A stretch of 64,000 nucleotides of DNA from Sindora glabra (lineage: Eukaryota; Streptophyta; Magnoliopsida; Fabales; Fabaceae), in contig CM035232.1 of NCBI GenBank assembly GCA_020226215.1, forward strand, positions 18,946,316 to 19,010,315, written 5' to 3'. The notes under the pieces were generated by a model. It had not been told where the DNA came from. It worked only from the letters and a program-made list of their open reading frames with translations, and ran no database searches. Shown piece after piece: positions 26,518 to 38,689 of the stretch (position 1 is the first letter of the stretch; each line of letters starts with the position of its first letter). A program made the position numbers and the translations under genes.

Positions 26518-27399
26518 TACTTATCCATAATTAATTATATAATTGATTATACTTTATGTATTTTTAACTTTGTCTTATCTTAAGGAATCTACAAAAATTA
26601 ATCCATTCTATGGTTGTAATAAAAAATATGTGTGCATTAGTAAATGTTAAATAATTACCATGGGACCATGCAAAAAGTTATGATGATGCCATAACTTATA
26701 AAATTATGTTATGGTTTGATTTTGTAACAAATAAATTTAATTGAATTTTTCATATATATATTTATGTGTGTGCAAGTCTGTGTATATTATAGTAGTTAAT
26801 TTATCCTTAAATTAATGTGATATGAGGCATTGGCTCATGTATAAATATATTTGTATGTATATATTTGGAAGATATTGTTACTAGGTTGGAAATTAAAGTG
26901 TTAGCTGAAGCACTTGTTTATAATCTATTAAATTGTACCATGAATGAGATTTGATAATGTTTAGGGCAATTATATTCATATTGTGACTATTTATGCTAAA
27001 TCCACATGCCTACTTATTAAAAATAAGACTGATTTAAAGGAACAAAGATAGATGAGAGTTATAAGAATATTTATTTGGTTATATTGTACTTACTACTTGA
27101 TATTAGATGTATATTTATATTGTGCAAAATTTAGTTTGAATTCAAATAAATGTGTTAGTCGAGGTATTTTTTGACATTATATTATTCGTTATTTTGTTAT
27201 TTTTGTGCAATGGCTTATTAAGTAAAAAAACTCTAATGAAGTATCGATTAGTAAATGCAAGTTAAATTTTAACTATAAAGCACATCAAATTCTTTGTATG
27301 TTTAATTTTTTTCTTTTTAGCACCAAAGCATGTGAATACGTTTCTTCTTATTAATAATTTTGGTCAATTTTTATTTTATGGATTTGATAAATTTAAAAT

Positions 27400-27700
27400 A
27401 AAGGTGACTTTAGTTTGTTAATTTTTATATATTGGTTGCTTACTAAGTTCCTTCAAACTCACTCTCTTTTCATTTTTTTTTCTTTTCATAGAACTTTCTC
27501 CTTAAGTGCTCAGTTGTTGTCGAATGAATTAGAAGTGAACTTGTTGAAGAATCTTTATGTTGAAGCAAGACTTGAGACGATTAGGTTAGTTAGTTACATG
27601 TGGAGATAGTTATATGTAAAATTGCACTTTATTGATAAATAATTTTGGCATTTACAACTTTTCAAGGGAGGTTTAATCACTGCATATAGAATGTGACATT
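27400..27700 (+). mobile_element. LTR-like block: possible R/U5 part of a Tekay/Del-type LTR
   Basis: Reads GGTTGCTTACTAAGTTCC, CAAACTCACTCTC, a pyrimidine tract, and then GTTGAAGAATCTT and GACGATTAGGTTAG. This order (an act-gag-tt / aac-tca-ctc phrase followed by a T-rich tract) is typical of the 3' part of plant Ty3/gypsy LTRs. The 64-codon frame inside has no recognisable protein. The pairing with 22070-22480 is inference. Confidence 0.3.
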
Positions 27701-30700
27701 AATTACATGTTAATAAGATCTGTAGGTAGTTGTTAGTAGCAACTTTACCACATTCCAATATTTCTTAAATACCATAAAATTCTTCTTATAAAACTTGTTC
27801 TTAGTAAATATTATGAATTTATATGTGTAAGATTTGTAAAATGTATTTTAAAATGATTTTAATAAATAATTTTTATTTAGAAGATAATAATATCATTGTA
27901 TTTTGATTATATTTTCTTTAAAATAAACTTATTAATATTTTTTAAAAAAGTAAATTGCTCACTATTAACTATTGTTTAGAATGCTTATATATATATATTT
28001 AAAAAAATTGTTAAATATCTTATTTTGTGATAAAGATCTTTGAATTTATTAATCATATTGGAAATTAAATTATAGTCATTTTAAAGTTCTTATTTATTAA
28101 TTATTTTGGAATAAATTGCTAAAAAATAAATTATACACTATGATTTTCAATGTATAGCTATTTTTAACTACTTTGTGACAAAATTTAAAGCTTATTAAAT
28201 GGTGTCAAGATTTTCTGGTTCAACTGACATTTAATATTTTTTGAAGGTTTTGTACCTTTTATTACATCCAAAATTTAATTTCTAATTCTTGTATGTATAA
28301 ATCTAATAATTTAACTACTTCTATCACTATAAAAAAAATACTTAGATCAAAATTAATGATATTGTATTTAAATAACTTTTTCTCTTATAAGGTACAACTT
28401 TAATAATAATGATAATTAATTTAAAAAGGCAAATATTAACAATCATCTTTAAAGTTGATGAATAAGCTCTAATTAATAACTTTTAATTAATCACATTTGA
28501 TATTGATAGCGGAATCTCATTTAATGTTTTATTCTTACTTTTAGTGGAACAATTAATAATAAGGTCTTGTTTAATATTTTGTTCCTATTTTTAATGAAAT
28601 TACATTTTGATTTTGTGTAGTAACTCCAACTATAGTTATTATATCTAGCCAAATATTTGAAACCCTTTATATTTTTATGAAGTTTACATTAATCAATAAC
28701 TAGATATTGCATTTAGTTATCCAAATGTGTGAGACCTTATGCATTTTCATAGGATCTAACTAATCAATGGTAAAATGGAGCAACCATAGCTACACATGGT
28801 TTACTAAATCTAGATTTAATTAAATTATGTTGATCATTTTTATCTTTCTCTTAGGAATTATTTAGTTGATACATAAAATAAATTTCTATAGTAAATTGAA
28901 CTTCTTAGAAAGTAAGAGTGTTTTAAATATATTTTTATTTTTGTATTTTCAAAACCTGTTCTCAAAAATTATTTAAAAAAATTATTTTTTAAAAATTATT
29001 TTTAGATTGAAAGAAAATAAAAACAAAATGGTGATCAATATTTTAAATAAAAAATATTTTATTTAATTACAAAACTAACATAAAGAATAAAAGAACAATT
29101 TTTAAAAATATTAAAAAGTTATTTTTACTTTTTTATTTTTAAGTTAAATATTTAGAATTAATTTTTAAAAATAAATTCTAAAAATAGATTATAAAAAAGG
29201 CTCTTTTATTTTTTTAAAATAAAAAATTATTTTTAAAGGCAGTAAACAAACAAGTCTGAAATTTTCTTGTAAACTTTTTAAAAAGTATTCAAAAAATTTT
29301 AGTTAATACTCAGAAAGTATCACTTTCTAATAATTAACTTTTTATATTTTGTTTGATTCAATTTTAAACTTCCTAAAAAGTATTAATAAATAACTATTAT
29401 AATTTTTATAATTATAATACAAAAAATTAGAAATATGAACAAGTTTTAATTATTTTTTATTTTTTAAAGTGATATGTCTTAAATCTTTTGTATCATAATT
29501 TTTTTAAACTTCTAATTTTTTCTTTCTCATAACTATAAAAAAATTAAGGTAGGTACCTAATGAATCTATGTAGCATATCATTTTTTTCAAAAATTTTTAT
29601 GCAAATACAAATAATAAAAGAATAAGAAGAAATAAATAGCATTTACCCAAAGGAAATACAAAAAGTTGCAATATTTATCATTTTTAAAAAATAATGTGAA
29701 GTGATTAAAATTTTCTTTTAACTTATCTTAGTTAAAATTAAAAGGATAAATTTTTTATTAGTTAAAATTAATAAATGTATTTTTGTATTTATCTTGTAAA
29801 AGATACAGAAAATCCAACTTAACAAGGGTGAATTAAATAAATTATTTTTATATTTTATGAAAAGTAACACTTCCTAAAAATACTTTTACTGAAAAGACCT
29901 GCTTCTCCCATTTTGCTATACTTCTCATAGAATTAACCAAATGATGCTTTGCTTACCAACATTTTCTTTTTCCTCCCTTTATTTAACATTGTATTAAAGT
30001 AAAGGTATATATTAATTTGAGATTCTGTTAAATTCTTAGATAATATATATGAAAATAATTATAGTTTAATTAATATGCCTTGTCCGCACCTTGGAAGGGC
30101 GGTTATTAGCCTATCCCATATGATAATTACCTTGGAGTACAAAAATGGATCTTAATTATGGCAGAATATTAAATTGTCAAACTCAATCTCAAGAAATAGA
30201 CTTGCGAGGCAATCGAGCCTCATGGGTGGGTAATGGATTCCCATATTTGCAAGATAATATAATATGGACATTGATAGAGAGAGATATGCCATTTGGACTT
30301 ACAGAGTTTTTTTTTTTTTTTGCCCCCTATAGTCTAATATATCAGACACCTCTTTTATTTAAATTTTTACTTATTGATTGACCCATTGAATAATTTATAA
30401 ATATAAAATATAAATTATTTTAGAGCAAATTCACTCTTTAAATTTATTTCTTATCACTTTTATTCCTGTAAATATTTTATATTAATTTTGTACTTGTGAA
30501 ATCTTAATTCATTCAATTTCACTTTTTATTAATATTCATATGAAAATTTATTTATTTAATTTTTCTCCTCCAGAAATAAAATTAAATAAATTATTATTTC
30601 TTAGAGATAAGATTAATATAGAATATTTTATAAAAATAAAAAAAAGTGAATATCATGTAGGCGAAAAAGAGAGTTTACCCGTTATTTTATATTGAGTGCG

Positions 30701-32260
30701 TCTAACACACTCGAAAAGAATATCAATTGCACCCCAGAACTTGACACTTTGTCTTCTTCCTAAAAAAAAGTAAAGTAATCTTTTTGTCACACAGAAAAAA
30801 AAGTGAAGTAATATACCACCTCTACATATTTATCTTCCAGCTGATTTTAGCTCTAGGAAGTTAAATTTTACTTGATTCACTCAACTGTTTTCTTGCAAAT
30901 GGTGAGCTGCCAAATGAAGTTAGGAGGATCAGTGCACCTAAAAGGGTGGCTTGTAAAATTTTAAGGGTTAGTTGGCCAAATTATACAAAATGAAGGGGAT
31001 TGCTTAATGTTTGTCGAACGAATCCGATTCCATTTTTTTGTAAATATATTCCCTTTAATCTCTGTGAAAAGTTTCTTTAATTAACTCATATATCAGGGTG
31101 CTTTCCAAGTCACTTATATCCAAAGCAAAACTCTCTAGTCATTCACGTAGCTACTCTTGACATTAGCATATGTGTTTGTGTGTGTAATGGTTTTTGACAT
31201 TAGCATATGTATCTCTGTGTGTAATGTATTCAGTACGATCGCATTCTAGTGTTTGTCATTGTCACTTATAGGAAAATATATCTCCTCTTTAAATACATTA
31301 ATATCAAGTAATTAAATTAGTTAACTGGTATTTAATTCATAAAATTATACATTCTTAAGAATTTTAATATTTTTATAAATGTTATTATTAAAAATTTAAT
31401 TTTTTAAAATATGACAATATTATATTTTAATTAATTATTTTTTTAAAAAATAATTATTAAATGATTAAAAATTAGATAGTCAATATCATTAGTTAATAGT
31501 GAGAAATAATTAACAATAGTAGATGATGGTAAATAGGTGACCACCTAAAATGAGTGTTATTTGATTATGGTTATTAATGCTGAGTAATAGTTAATAATTA
31601 TTATTAATAATTAATGGTGGTTATAGAATAATTAATGATTATAAGTAATGATGAATAGTTTAATCATTGTTAGTAAATGATGGTTAGTAGGTGATTAACG
31701 ATAATAAATGATAATAAAATAAAATATTAATAATGATAAAGCTTTTATTAAATGTGGATAAAATAATCTATTTATATTATTAAAGTATTCTTATATTATG
31801 AGAATATATGATATCTACCTTTTGTCATAAGAATACTTTAGGAGAATATTAAGTTAAAAAAAATCTCGAGAATGCTCACATTCCTAAAATTATTTTTTTA
31901 AAAAAATTGAACTAAATATGGAAGTATGATATTTTCTTAAAATATTTTCGAGAATGCTAAAAAGATTCTATGAATCAAATATTATCTTAAAATAATGAAA
32001 TAATATATAAATAGATTTAATGTGGACAAACTTTTGAGCTTTATGAGAAAAATCATAAATGACAAAAAATATGTTGTATCAACAAAAATTATAAGATAAT
32101 GTATGGGAAGGTTTTCAATTATAATCATTTAATTTTCTAACCATTGTCTCTATATCTCTTACCAATTTTTGAAAGGGTTCCTACACAACTCTCATAAGTA
32201 ATAACATCATTATCTCTTGCATACATCATATTTTTAATCAATATAAATATTTATAATTTA
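27701..32260. other. Gene-free AT-rich desert
   Basis: No supportable gene. About 28850-29950 contains diverged pieces of the dispersed repeat also seen at 16905-17790 and 44160-44740 (AAAAAGTATT and AGAAAGT motifs). A small GC-richer patch at 30080-30300 is open for 78 codons, but the product is unrecognisable. About 31500-31740 is degenerate TAATGGTTA-like simple sequence. Confidence 0.5.
31159..31232. repeat. 37-bp tandem duplication
   Basis: GACATTAGCATATGT starts at 31159 and again at 31196. Each copy is followed by a TGTGTGTAATG tail. Two near-perfect copies, indicating a recent duplication. Confidence 0.8.
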
Positions 32261-32261
32261 A

Positions 32262-33136
32262 AAATATTTGCTTATTAAGGAATCTCAACATACTCTAACA
32301 CAAAAATTAAACTTCAATAAGAAAGTAACTCATAGTAAAAAATTGTCACAAATTAAGGTTTCATTTATTTTATTAAAAAGTATTTTCTATAAAAAAATAT
32401 TATTTGTTATGTTTATTAATGAAAGAGTAACATGCCATTTAAAACCATATTAATAGAGGAAAATAAATTCCCCTTTGAAAAAAAAAGAGAAGTTGCTTTT
32501 CTTAAATTTTTTATATTTAATATTAAATAAATAAAATATTTTTTCTCATTTTAATATTTTATAATTATATTTTATAAAAATTATTTTTCATTGAAACAAA
32601 TAGCATCTAATTACAATTAGAATTTAAATCAAACTCATTAATCTAATATAAGAAAATGTGAATAAAAATAAAAAAAATGTAAAACTAATTAGCTCCCCTT
32701 TTGACTTTTTTTTTCGTCATTCCCATTAATCACAAATTTTCTTTCTCTAACCCTAAATTCTATATATATATATATATATATAACCTATAAATATTTGCTT
32801 GTTAAGGAATTTTAATCCTAGTTTAATAAGAAATCCTAAATAAAAAGATAATTTTTTTGGGTCTTATAAGGGGCAGGGGTTAAAGGAAGATGGGGAGAGT
32901 GGGGGAAATGATATGCGGAGAGGGAATCAAACTCTATGCTACTTGACCTTAAGAACATAAGATTGTGCCATTGTGCTGAGTCCTCAATGGCAAATAAAAA
33001 GATAATTCATATGTGAAAATAATTATAGTTAAAATTTATATCAAACTCGCCAATTTAATAAAGAAAACTTGAACAAAAATTACAAATGTAAAACTAATTT
33101 GCTCCCCTTTTAACTTTTTCTTTTTATTCTCCCCAT
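32262..33136. repeat. Direct duplication of a noncoding block, each copy with its own insertion
   Basis: Copy 1 (about 32262-32742) and copy 2 (about 32787-33136) share AAATATTTGCTTATTAAGGA or AATATTTGCTTGTTAAGGA at the start, AATTTAAATCAAACTC or AATTTATATCAAACTC in the middle, and GTAAAACTAATTAGCTCCCC or GTAAAACTAATTTGCTCCCC near the end. Copy 1 is split by about 270 bp of AT-rich sequence with weak inverted ends (GGTTTCATTT / TGTTTCAATG). Copy 2 is split by the SINE at 32854-32991. The insertions therefore postdate the duplication. A 22-bp TA run lies between the copies. Confidence 0.65.
32854..32991 (-). mobile_element. tRNA-derived SINE with perfect target-site duplication
   Basis: Read on the minus strand, the element starts GCCATTGAGGACTCAGCAC. 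It carries a box-A-like GACTCAGCACAATGG and, about 55 nt later, a box-B-like AGTTTGATTCCC (consensus GGTTCGANTCC), as in tRNA-derived SINEs. It ends TTATAAGACCC followed by an A tail. The flanks are a perfect 16-bp direct repeat AAATAAAAAGATAATT at 32838-32853 and 32992-33007, the signature of LINE-machinery insertion. Length is about 138 bp. It has no coding capacity and depends on a LINE elsewhere in the genome. The perfect duplication suggests a fairly young insertion. Confidence 0.8.
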
Positions 33137-34270
33137 TACCTCGAGTTTGGAAACTAAAGAATGAAGAGGAATGAGTTTAATGCATACGTGGGAAGGCATC
33201 AGAATGGGGACAAATTAACTATGCAAAATGTCACCGTTGCTCAACAGAAGATTATGCGGACGGTGCAACTTGATGTAGTAAATAGTTTTATTATTTGGGT
33301 TTAAAACAAATTGGTAAAACTGAATTGTAGCCCTTTGAAAGTTTTACTTGTTATAAAACAGGGAGAATTATTTATTTACCTCCTTTAATTAGAAAAAATT
33401 TTGCATATAAATTTTAATTTTTATGATCATTCAAATAAATTTAAATATTTTTTTAAAATTTTGCAAAAAAGATTCTGTAAAGTTCAATTTTCGACGGCAA
33501 TTTAATACCTGTATAAATCAAACACTCCTTTGATTTTGATTGCGGATTAATAATTGATAAGTTTGGCTTCTCCATTATTATTAGCATTTATCAAAATTGA
33601 ATTTTATGAACTGTGGAAAACCAGGACTGAAGAAAGTTAGTTGTCGAAGATTTGATTGCTTAAAAATTCACAGTGAAGCAAGTTCCTCAGCCGCAAGGTT
33701 GAAGTGACAAAAGAGAGAGACAATGAGCGCGTGCGCGCGCTTTGGATCATGGATCTTATAGGTTGGGCTTGGTCCATTTTAGGTGGGGCTGAACTCAATA
33801 CTATTAGGATTTTATTAGGCCGTAACGGAGACCATGTTTAATGATATGGTTTACAATTTGCAAGGGTATCTGGATGAGGAAATAGCAATGAAAATTTTAG
33901 GATGCATTGCTTTAACTGTATTCTATTTTCATTTTTTCTTTACAGAAACCAAAAAATTTACTATTTTTACTATTTAGAAAATGGAATTCCGATTTGAAAA
34001 AATTTAGAAAACAACAAAAAGATATTTTATATATTTCATTTCTATACAATAACTATTTAAAATTATTTATACTTATTATAATAAATAATTATCAACTTCC
34101 ATCCTCCTATAACTTTTATATCCATCACCAATAATAGCCATTTCTTATGAGTTTTTCAATCTCATTTATCATCATTACGTAATCTTCAGTATCATAAGAC
34201 CAAAATTTATGGTATTTGCATAAGGTTGTTGCGCTCAATGGTAGCTTTTTTGCGTTTCTTAGTGATGCTT
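33137..34270. other. Gene-free stretch with two GC-richer islands
   Basis: About 33140-33290 and 33630-33860 are markedly less AT-rich than their surroundings. The second contains GAGCGCGTGCGCGCGC around 33725-33740, a CpG cluster rare in this window. No reading frame or RNA gene could be supported. They could be remnants of a lost gene or old element. Confidence 0.4.
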
Positions 34271-36600
34271 TGGGTTTGTGCTCCATTAATTGTCCTACTT
34301 ATTGGCCTTGGCAACTTACACCCAATAGAGGGTAAAGTGGATGCTTCTAAAATTTTTCTTATTTTTGAAATCTTTTTTGAAAACCTTTTAATTTTGAAAA
34401 GTCATGAGAATAATAATAATCTTAATTCAATCAATTCCAAAAGAGTTATATGAAGATGTTTATCGTACTTAAGATATGATAAATCTAAGAATTAATGCAA
34501 ACTAACTTTTCCACTATGCACAAATAAATCATCAAGAAATTAATCTAAAATAATTTAATAGAGAAGTTTGCATATTATATATAACAATTTAATTCACTTG
34601 TACAAAACAACTTATTTAATTATGCATAGATAAGAATCAAGAAGTCAATGCATAAATAAATTTCTATTTCAACCATTCAATTATTTAAAGATTAAGATCA
34701 ATATTGATGCATAATGTATTTAGTAATTCACAACATTAAGAATAAGTATACAGCATTATATCTTAACAAATAGTAATAGCAAAATAGACATGAATTTCTG
34801 TTGTAACCATTCAAATATCCAAGTAACAGCATAAGTATTATAGCACAATATATCAGCAAGATAATAGCAGAAAAATAGAGTATTTATAGCAAGAAAAATA
34901 GAGCAAGTGCAGAAATAATAAAGAGATAGACAAGAGAGATCAAACATAAAGATTTATAATTAGTTCCTCCTTTGGATATCCTTACCAAAGTGTACATCCA
35001 CTCTCCAAGCTTTCCAACCTTATGATTCAATCTACTATCTTTTCAAGTGTTCAACTAGCACTTGAAGAAGTTTTACAAAGTTCTTGCTCTTTCTTGAGCA
35101 AACTCACTGTTTACAAGGGATTCCTCACCCTTTCAAAGATTCTTTAAGGGATACCACACTTTTTACAAGTAAGAAATCATAGAAGATGAAGAATAATTCA
35201 TACAAACTTTCTTAAAGAGTGGATGAAACAAATAAAGCTGTTAGAATAGAAGAATTTCACAAAGTAGAGCTCAATTCATGATTTGATGAAATAGGGTGTA
35301 AAATGATGTTAACAAGCGAGGTTTAGGCTCTCTCTTGGTTGTATTTGATGCTTCTTAGCTTATATAGAAAGCCTATAAAGTAATATAGTTGTTTGGGATT
35401 ATTAGAGATGAAAACTAGCCATTATTCATACACCAAAACAATAAGAATCGATTGGTGAATCGATTTAGGATATCTAGGGTGCTCTCTAGATATTTGGAAT
35501 TGATTCACCTAAACAGAAATGTAGACTGAACTTTAAAAGGTCATAAATTCTTCATTTTAAGTTTAAGCAAATGACTTATAGTTGAAAAGTTAATTGAGTT
35601 TACTTTCAAATGAGACTAATTTCAAGCTCATATATAATGAGTAAAGGTCAAAACAGTAAATCTATAAAAATCTAATTTTAAAACTCAACTTATATAAATC
35701 ATAACTATTTCATATATTGGTCATTTTAAGTAAAGGACCAATCCATAGGTCTATTTTCACATAAAAGTAATTTTATGCTCATATTCTTTATCATTTTTGA
35801 GATACAGTCAAAGACATGAGCAAAGGTTAGAAAAGATTAAATTGTAAAAAACTGATTTCTAGACTTATCTTGGCAAAATCATATCTTTTTTGTATATGGA
35901 TCATTTTAAGCAAATGATATGTCCATGAAAAAATTTTTTAAGTCTATTTTCATATGGAAAATATTTGACAATCAAATCATGAGTGTTTTATGAAATATAA
36001 TTAAGAGAATGACTAAAAATTAATGTTAAAAATATTAAAACCTCATATCTTATTAGTTTTTGAAATGTTGCCATAGGCTATTTTGTAAAAATATAATTGT
36101 AAGGCTATCTTTTTAAAATATTTTGATCAAGCTAAGAGTATGAAAAATATATTTGAACTCTATATCATAAAATACTCTATTTTACAAGAAAGACTAAGTT
36201 TAAAATGAAAAACTATACAATTAAAGTGTTTGGGCTCTTCTTGATACTTCCAAGCTTTCATATACTTTAATCTTCTCATCTTTCAATACTTGAATTACAT
36301 CTTATTTCTTATCTTTCTTCCTTATTCTTGAGTTGAGCATAATATAATCTTCTATTTCCTTACTTCAATACTTACTCTTCTTCATCTTGGACTTTCCTAT
36401 ATACTAGTTCATAAACTTTGTAAATCCATATAGGCTAATCCAATCCTAATTATATTAAGATATTAATGCATGATTCATATGAAATAAATTAGCACAAAAC
36501 ATACATAATCATCCTTTCATATATCTTAATTAATTATATGTTTAGTGATACTTGTATAAAGTATAACTTTTTTAGCATATAATTAAGCATATACATTAAT
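34271..36600 (-). mobile_element. Probable copia-type 5' LTR with primer-binding-site remnant
   Basis: On the minus strand: upstream sequence with AATCGATTCACCAATCGATT (about 35445-35465); a TATA motif CTATATAAGC (about 35356-35367); a long leader-like stretch (GGTGAGGAATCCCTTGTAAA at about 35110-35130, then GGTAAGGATATCCAAAGGAG at about 34965-34985); and near the end CCTCTATTGGGTGTAAG, then GGACAATTAATGGAGC (34279-34294). The last phrase resembles GGACAATTGGTATCAGAGC, the initiator-Met-tRNA primer site that follows LTRs of SIRE-like copia elements. No gag or pol frame remains at lower coordinates. Limits are approximate; the assignment rests on pattern recognition. Confidence 0.45.
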
Positions 36601-36630
36601 CATAGCATAGTATGTCTATTAAGGCTTGTA

Positions 36631-36631
<1 letters not shown>

Positions 36632-36716
<85 letters not shown>
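36632..36716. repeat. (TA)n microsatellite, 85 bp
   Basis: A pure AT/TA dinucleotide run of about 42 units between the copia-like LTR and the gypsy gag remnant. Length is likely polymorphic. Confidence 0.97.
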
Positions 36717-36718
<2 letters not shown>

Positions 36719-36929
36719 TTTAGTATAAGACATACAATGTTATTATAATATTCATTTGTCATCATTAAAACTCATTGCATGAAATCTTAAAGCTAACATC
36801 ACTTTCATGTCATTCAAAATTCTCTTTAATGAAGTATTTTGTGAGGTATATTTGTTACAATGGGATCTAAAGGCTCTTCTTTTTTTCTTTTATCTTTTCA
36901 TTCCTACTATGATTATTATATCAACTTGT

Positions 36930-37480
36930 CATTTATTTCTTATTCATTTTTAGCTCTTTGGTTTTGATAAAATTGGTGGATTTGGGCAATAAGTCGACTA
37001 AACATTTAGTAAAGTTTTTAGCCAAATATTTTGATAAGTCTCCAAATTTATGATTGACCAATATGGAATGGATAACCACTTTTTCCTTCAAATCTTTGAT
37101 TTCTAAGTTAGCTTGATTGAAATGACTAAGAAAATCCTTCAACAGTTCATTCTTGCCTTACTAAATGCTTATTAATGAAGCATTTGTATTTTTATGTATC
37201 CTTGAAGTAACAAAATAGGATAGAAATTAATCAAATAATTCTTTGAAGTTTGTGATAGTTTAGTTTCAAACTCATGAACCATCTTAAGAAAAAAAATTTA
37301 AAATTGGTCAAAAAAGCTCTACACATTATTGCATTTAGTGTTCTTGAAAGCATCATAGTGCTTGAAATGCTTGCAAATGCTCCTAAAGAGCTGTCAGATC
37401 ATCTTAAGGTTCTAGATCGATTAATGGTTTGAAATTTTAAAAGATTGGAACATACATGATCCCTGGTGTGAAAGGGTAAG
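36930..37480 (-). pseudogene. Degraded Ty3/gypsy retrotransposon gag
   Basis: Minus-strand translation, with several frameshifts and stops, shows gag landmarks in order: PFTPGIMYVPIF (about 37478-37443), EHLQAFQAL (about 37370), NAIMCRAF (37335-37313), and then, in one open frame of 69 codons (37142-36933), MKDFLSHFNQANLEIKDLKE and LVDLLPKSTNFIKTKE. This matches the capsid region of plant gypsy gag (usual forms DAIMCRAFP, F..RFN.A.LEIKDL, ELL.RA.KYIN.EE). Stops interrupt the N-terminal half, and no protease, reverse transcriptase or integrase remnant is recognised. The gene is dead. Confidence 0.7.
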
Positions 37481-38399
37481 ATTCACTATTATTGGAGTTA
37501 TTATTTTCTTGATTATATTCCTAATGAAACATCAGCCCAACAACTGATCAGTACTTACTTCTCCATTTATCCTAAAACTTTTGTTAGTTTTGATAGTTCT
37601 AATTAATTCATGAGTCTATTATTCTCATGATGGAAATTTGGTGAACAATCATGCAAAGGTTACATGCTTTTATAGTGTGGATTGTGATTGAAGTGCTTTC
37701 TCTATCATTGTTCCTGGCAATTAATTTATTCATGAAGCTATTATTTTTTGTTAATGTTGCACTAGAGCTCCATCTAATGAAGTTTAGCTTTTTTAATGGT
37801 TGGCAATTCTCCCTTTCAAGCAAATCCTACTTGATATTATGGTTCAAGTTCTAGCCATACCATATCGATTAAATAATGATCGAGGAAGATGATAATCCTG
37901 ACGAGGTTATTGAACATGTGATGTCATAATTTTTTTGTTATTGTTAGATTAGTTAGTGGCTGTGATGTCTACTTATTTTTTTAACTTAGTTTAAAGTAAA
38001 CTTGAAAAGACCCCAATATCTAACAAAGACAATAACAATCTTCAAAATGTGACTTGATTCAAGTTATAGCTCTTATTAGATCCAATGTAATAGAGAAATC
38101 AAGATGACATTTTTATCAATTACATTTATTGATCATATAATAAGAAATCATGATTAGATTCATAATAAAAATTTAATAATATTTTAAATGTGTTTTTCTT
38201 AAGAATATGATTGATTAATTCTCTCAAAAAGTTCAAAAAGGTCAAGAAAATCAATCAATGGATGGATTTTCTTAGGAAAATCCAAAAAAAAAAACTAAGA
38301 AAATTAAGAAGATCAAAGCCAAGAACAAACAAGAAAATTACATTTAATTAATTAATTTTCTTAGAAAATTAAAGAAAAATCAAGAAAATTCTAAAAAAA
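37481..38399. other. Gene-free segment between gag remnant and leader repeats
   Basis: Probably the decayed 5' leader or gag N-terminal region of the gypsy element (minus strand). Open frames at 37608-37854 on both strands are short and unrecognised. About 38200-38400 is rich in GAAAATTAAGAAAAT-like simple sequence. Confidence 0.4.
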
Positions 38400-38410
38400 G
38401 AGATCAGTTT

Positions 38411-38608
38411 ATTACTTGGTAAGCTAATTACAAAAGATCAAATTGTTGTCTAAGCAACCAATTGATCATTTTCTCTAGAAAAATTTAATAGGATTGAGAT
38501 AATCAATTGTCACTTGGTGAGCTAATTAGGAAAGATGAATTTATTATAAAAGCAACTAGTTAATCATTTTTCTTAAAAAAGTTCAATGAGATTAGGAAAA
38601 TTTTGAAA
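38411..38608. repeat. 98-bp tandem duplication in retrotransposon leader
   Basis: TTACTTGGTAAGCTAATTA (unit 1) and TCACTTGGTGAGCTAATTA (unit 2) are 98 bp apart. Both are followed by AAAGAT, AGCAACCA or AGCAACTA, TGATCATTTT or TAATCATTTT, and AATAGGATTGAGATAA or AATGAGATTAGGAAAA. It lies between the putative primer site and gag of the gypsy remnant, where such arrays are common. Confidence 0.75.
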
Positions 38609-38689
38609 ATGATGATTCAGTTCACCATATTTCTAATTTAAAACATATTTTGTCAAGATCCTATTATTATAAAAGAAATAATTGACAAA

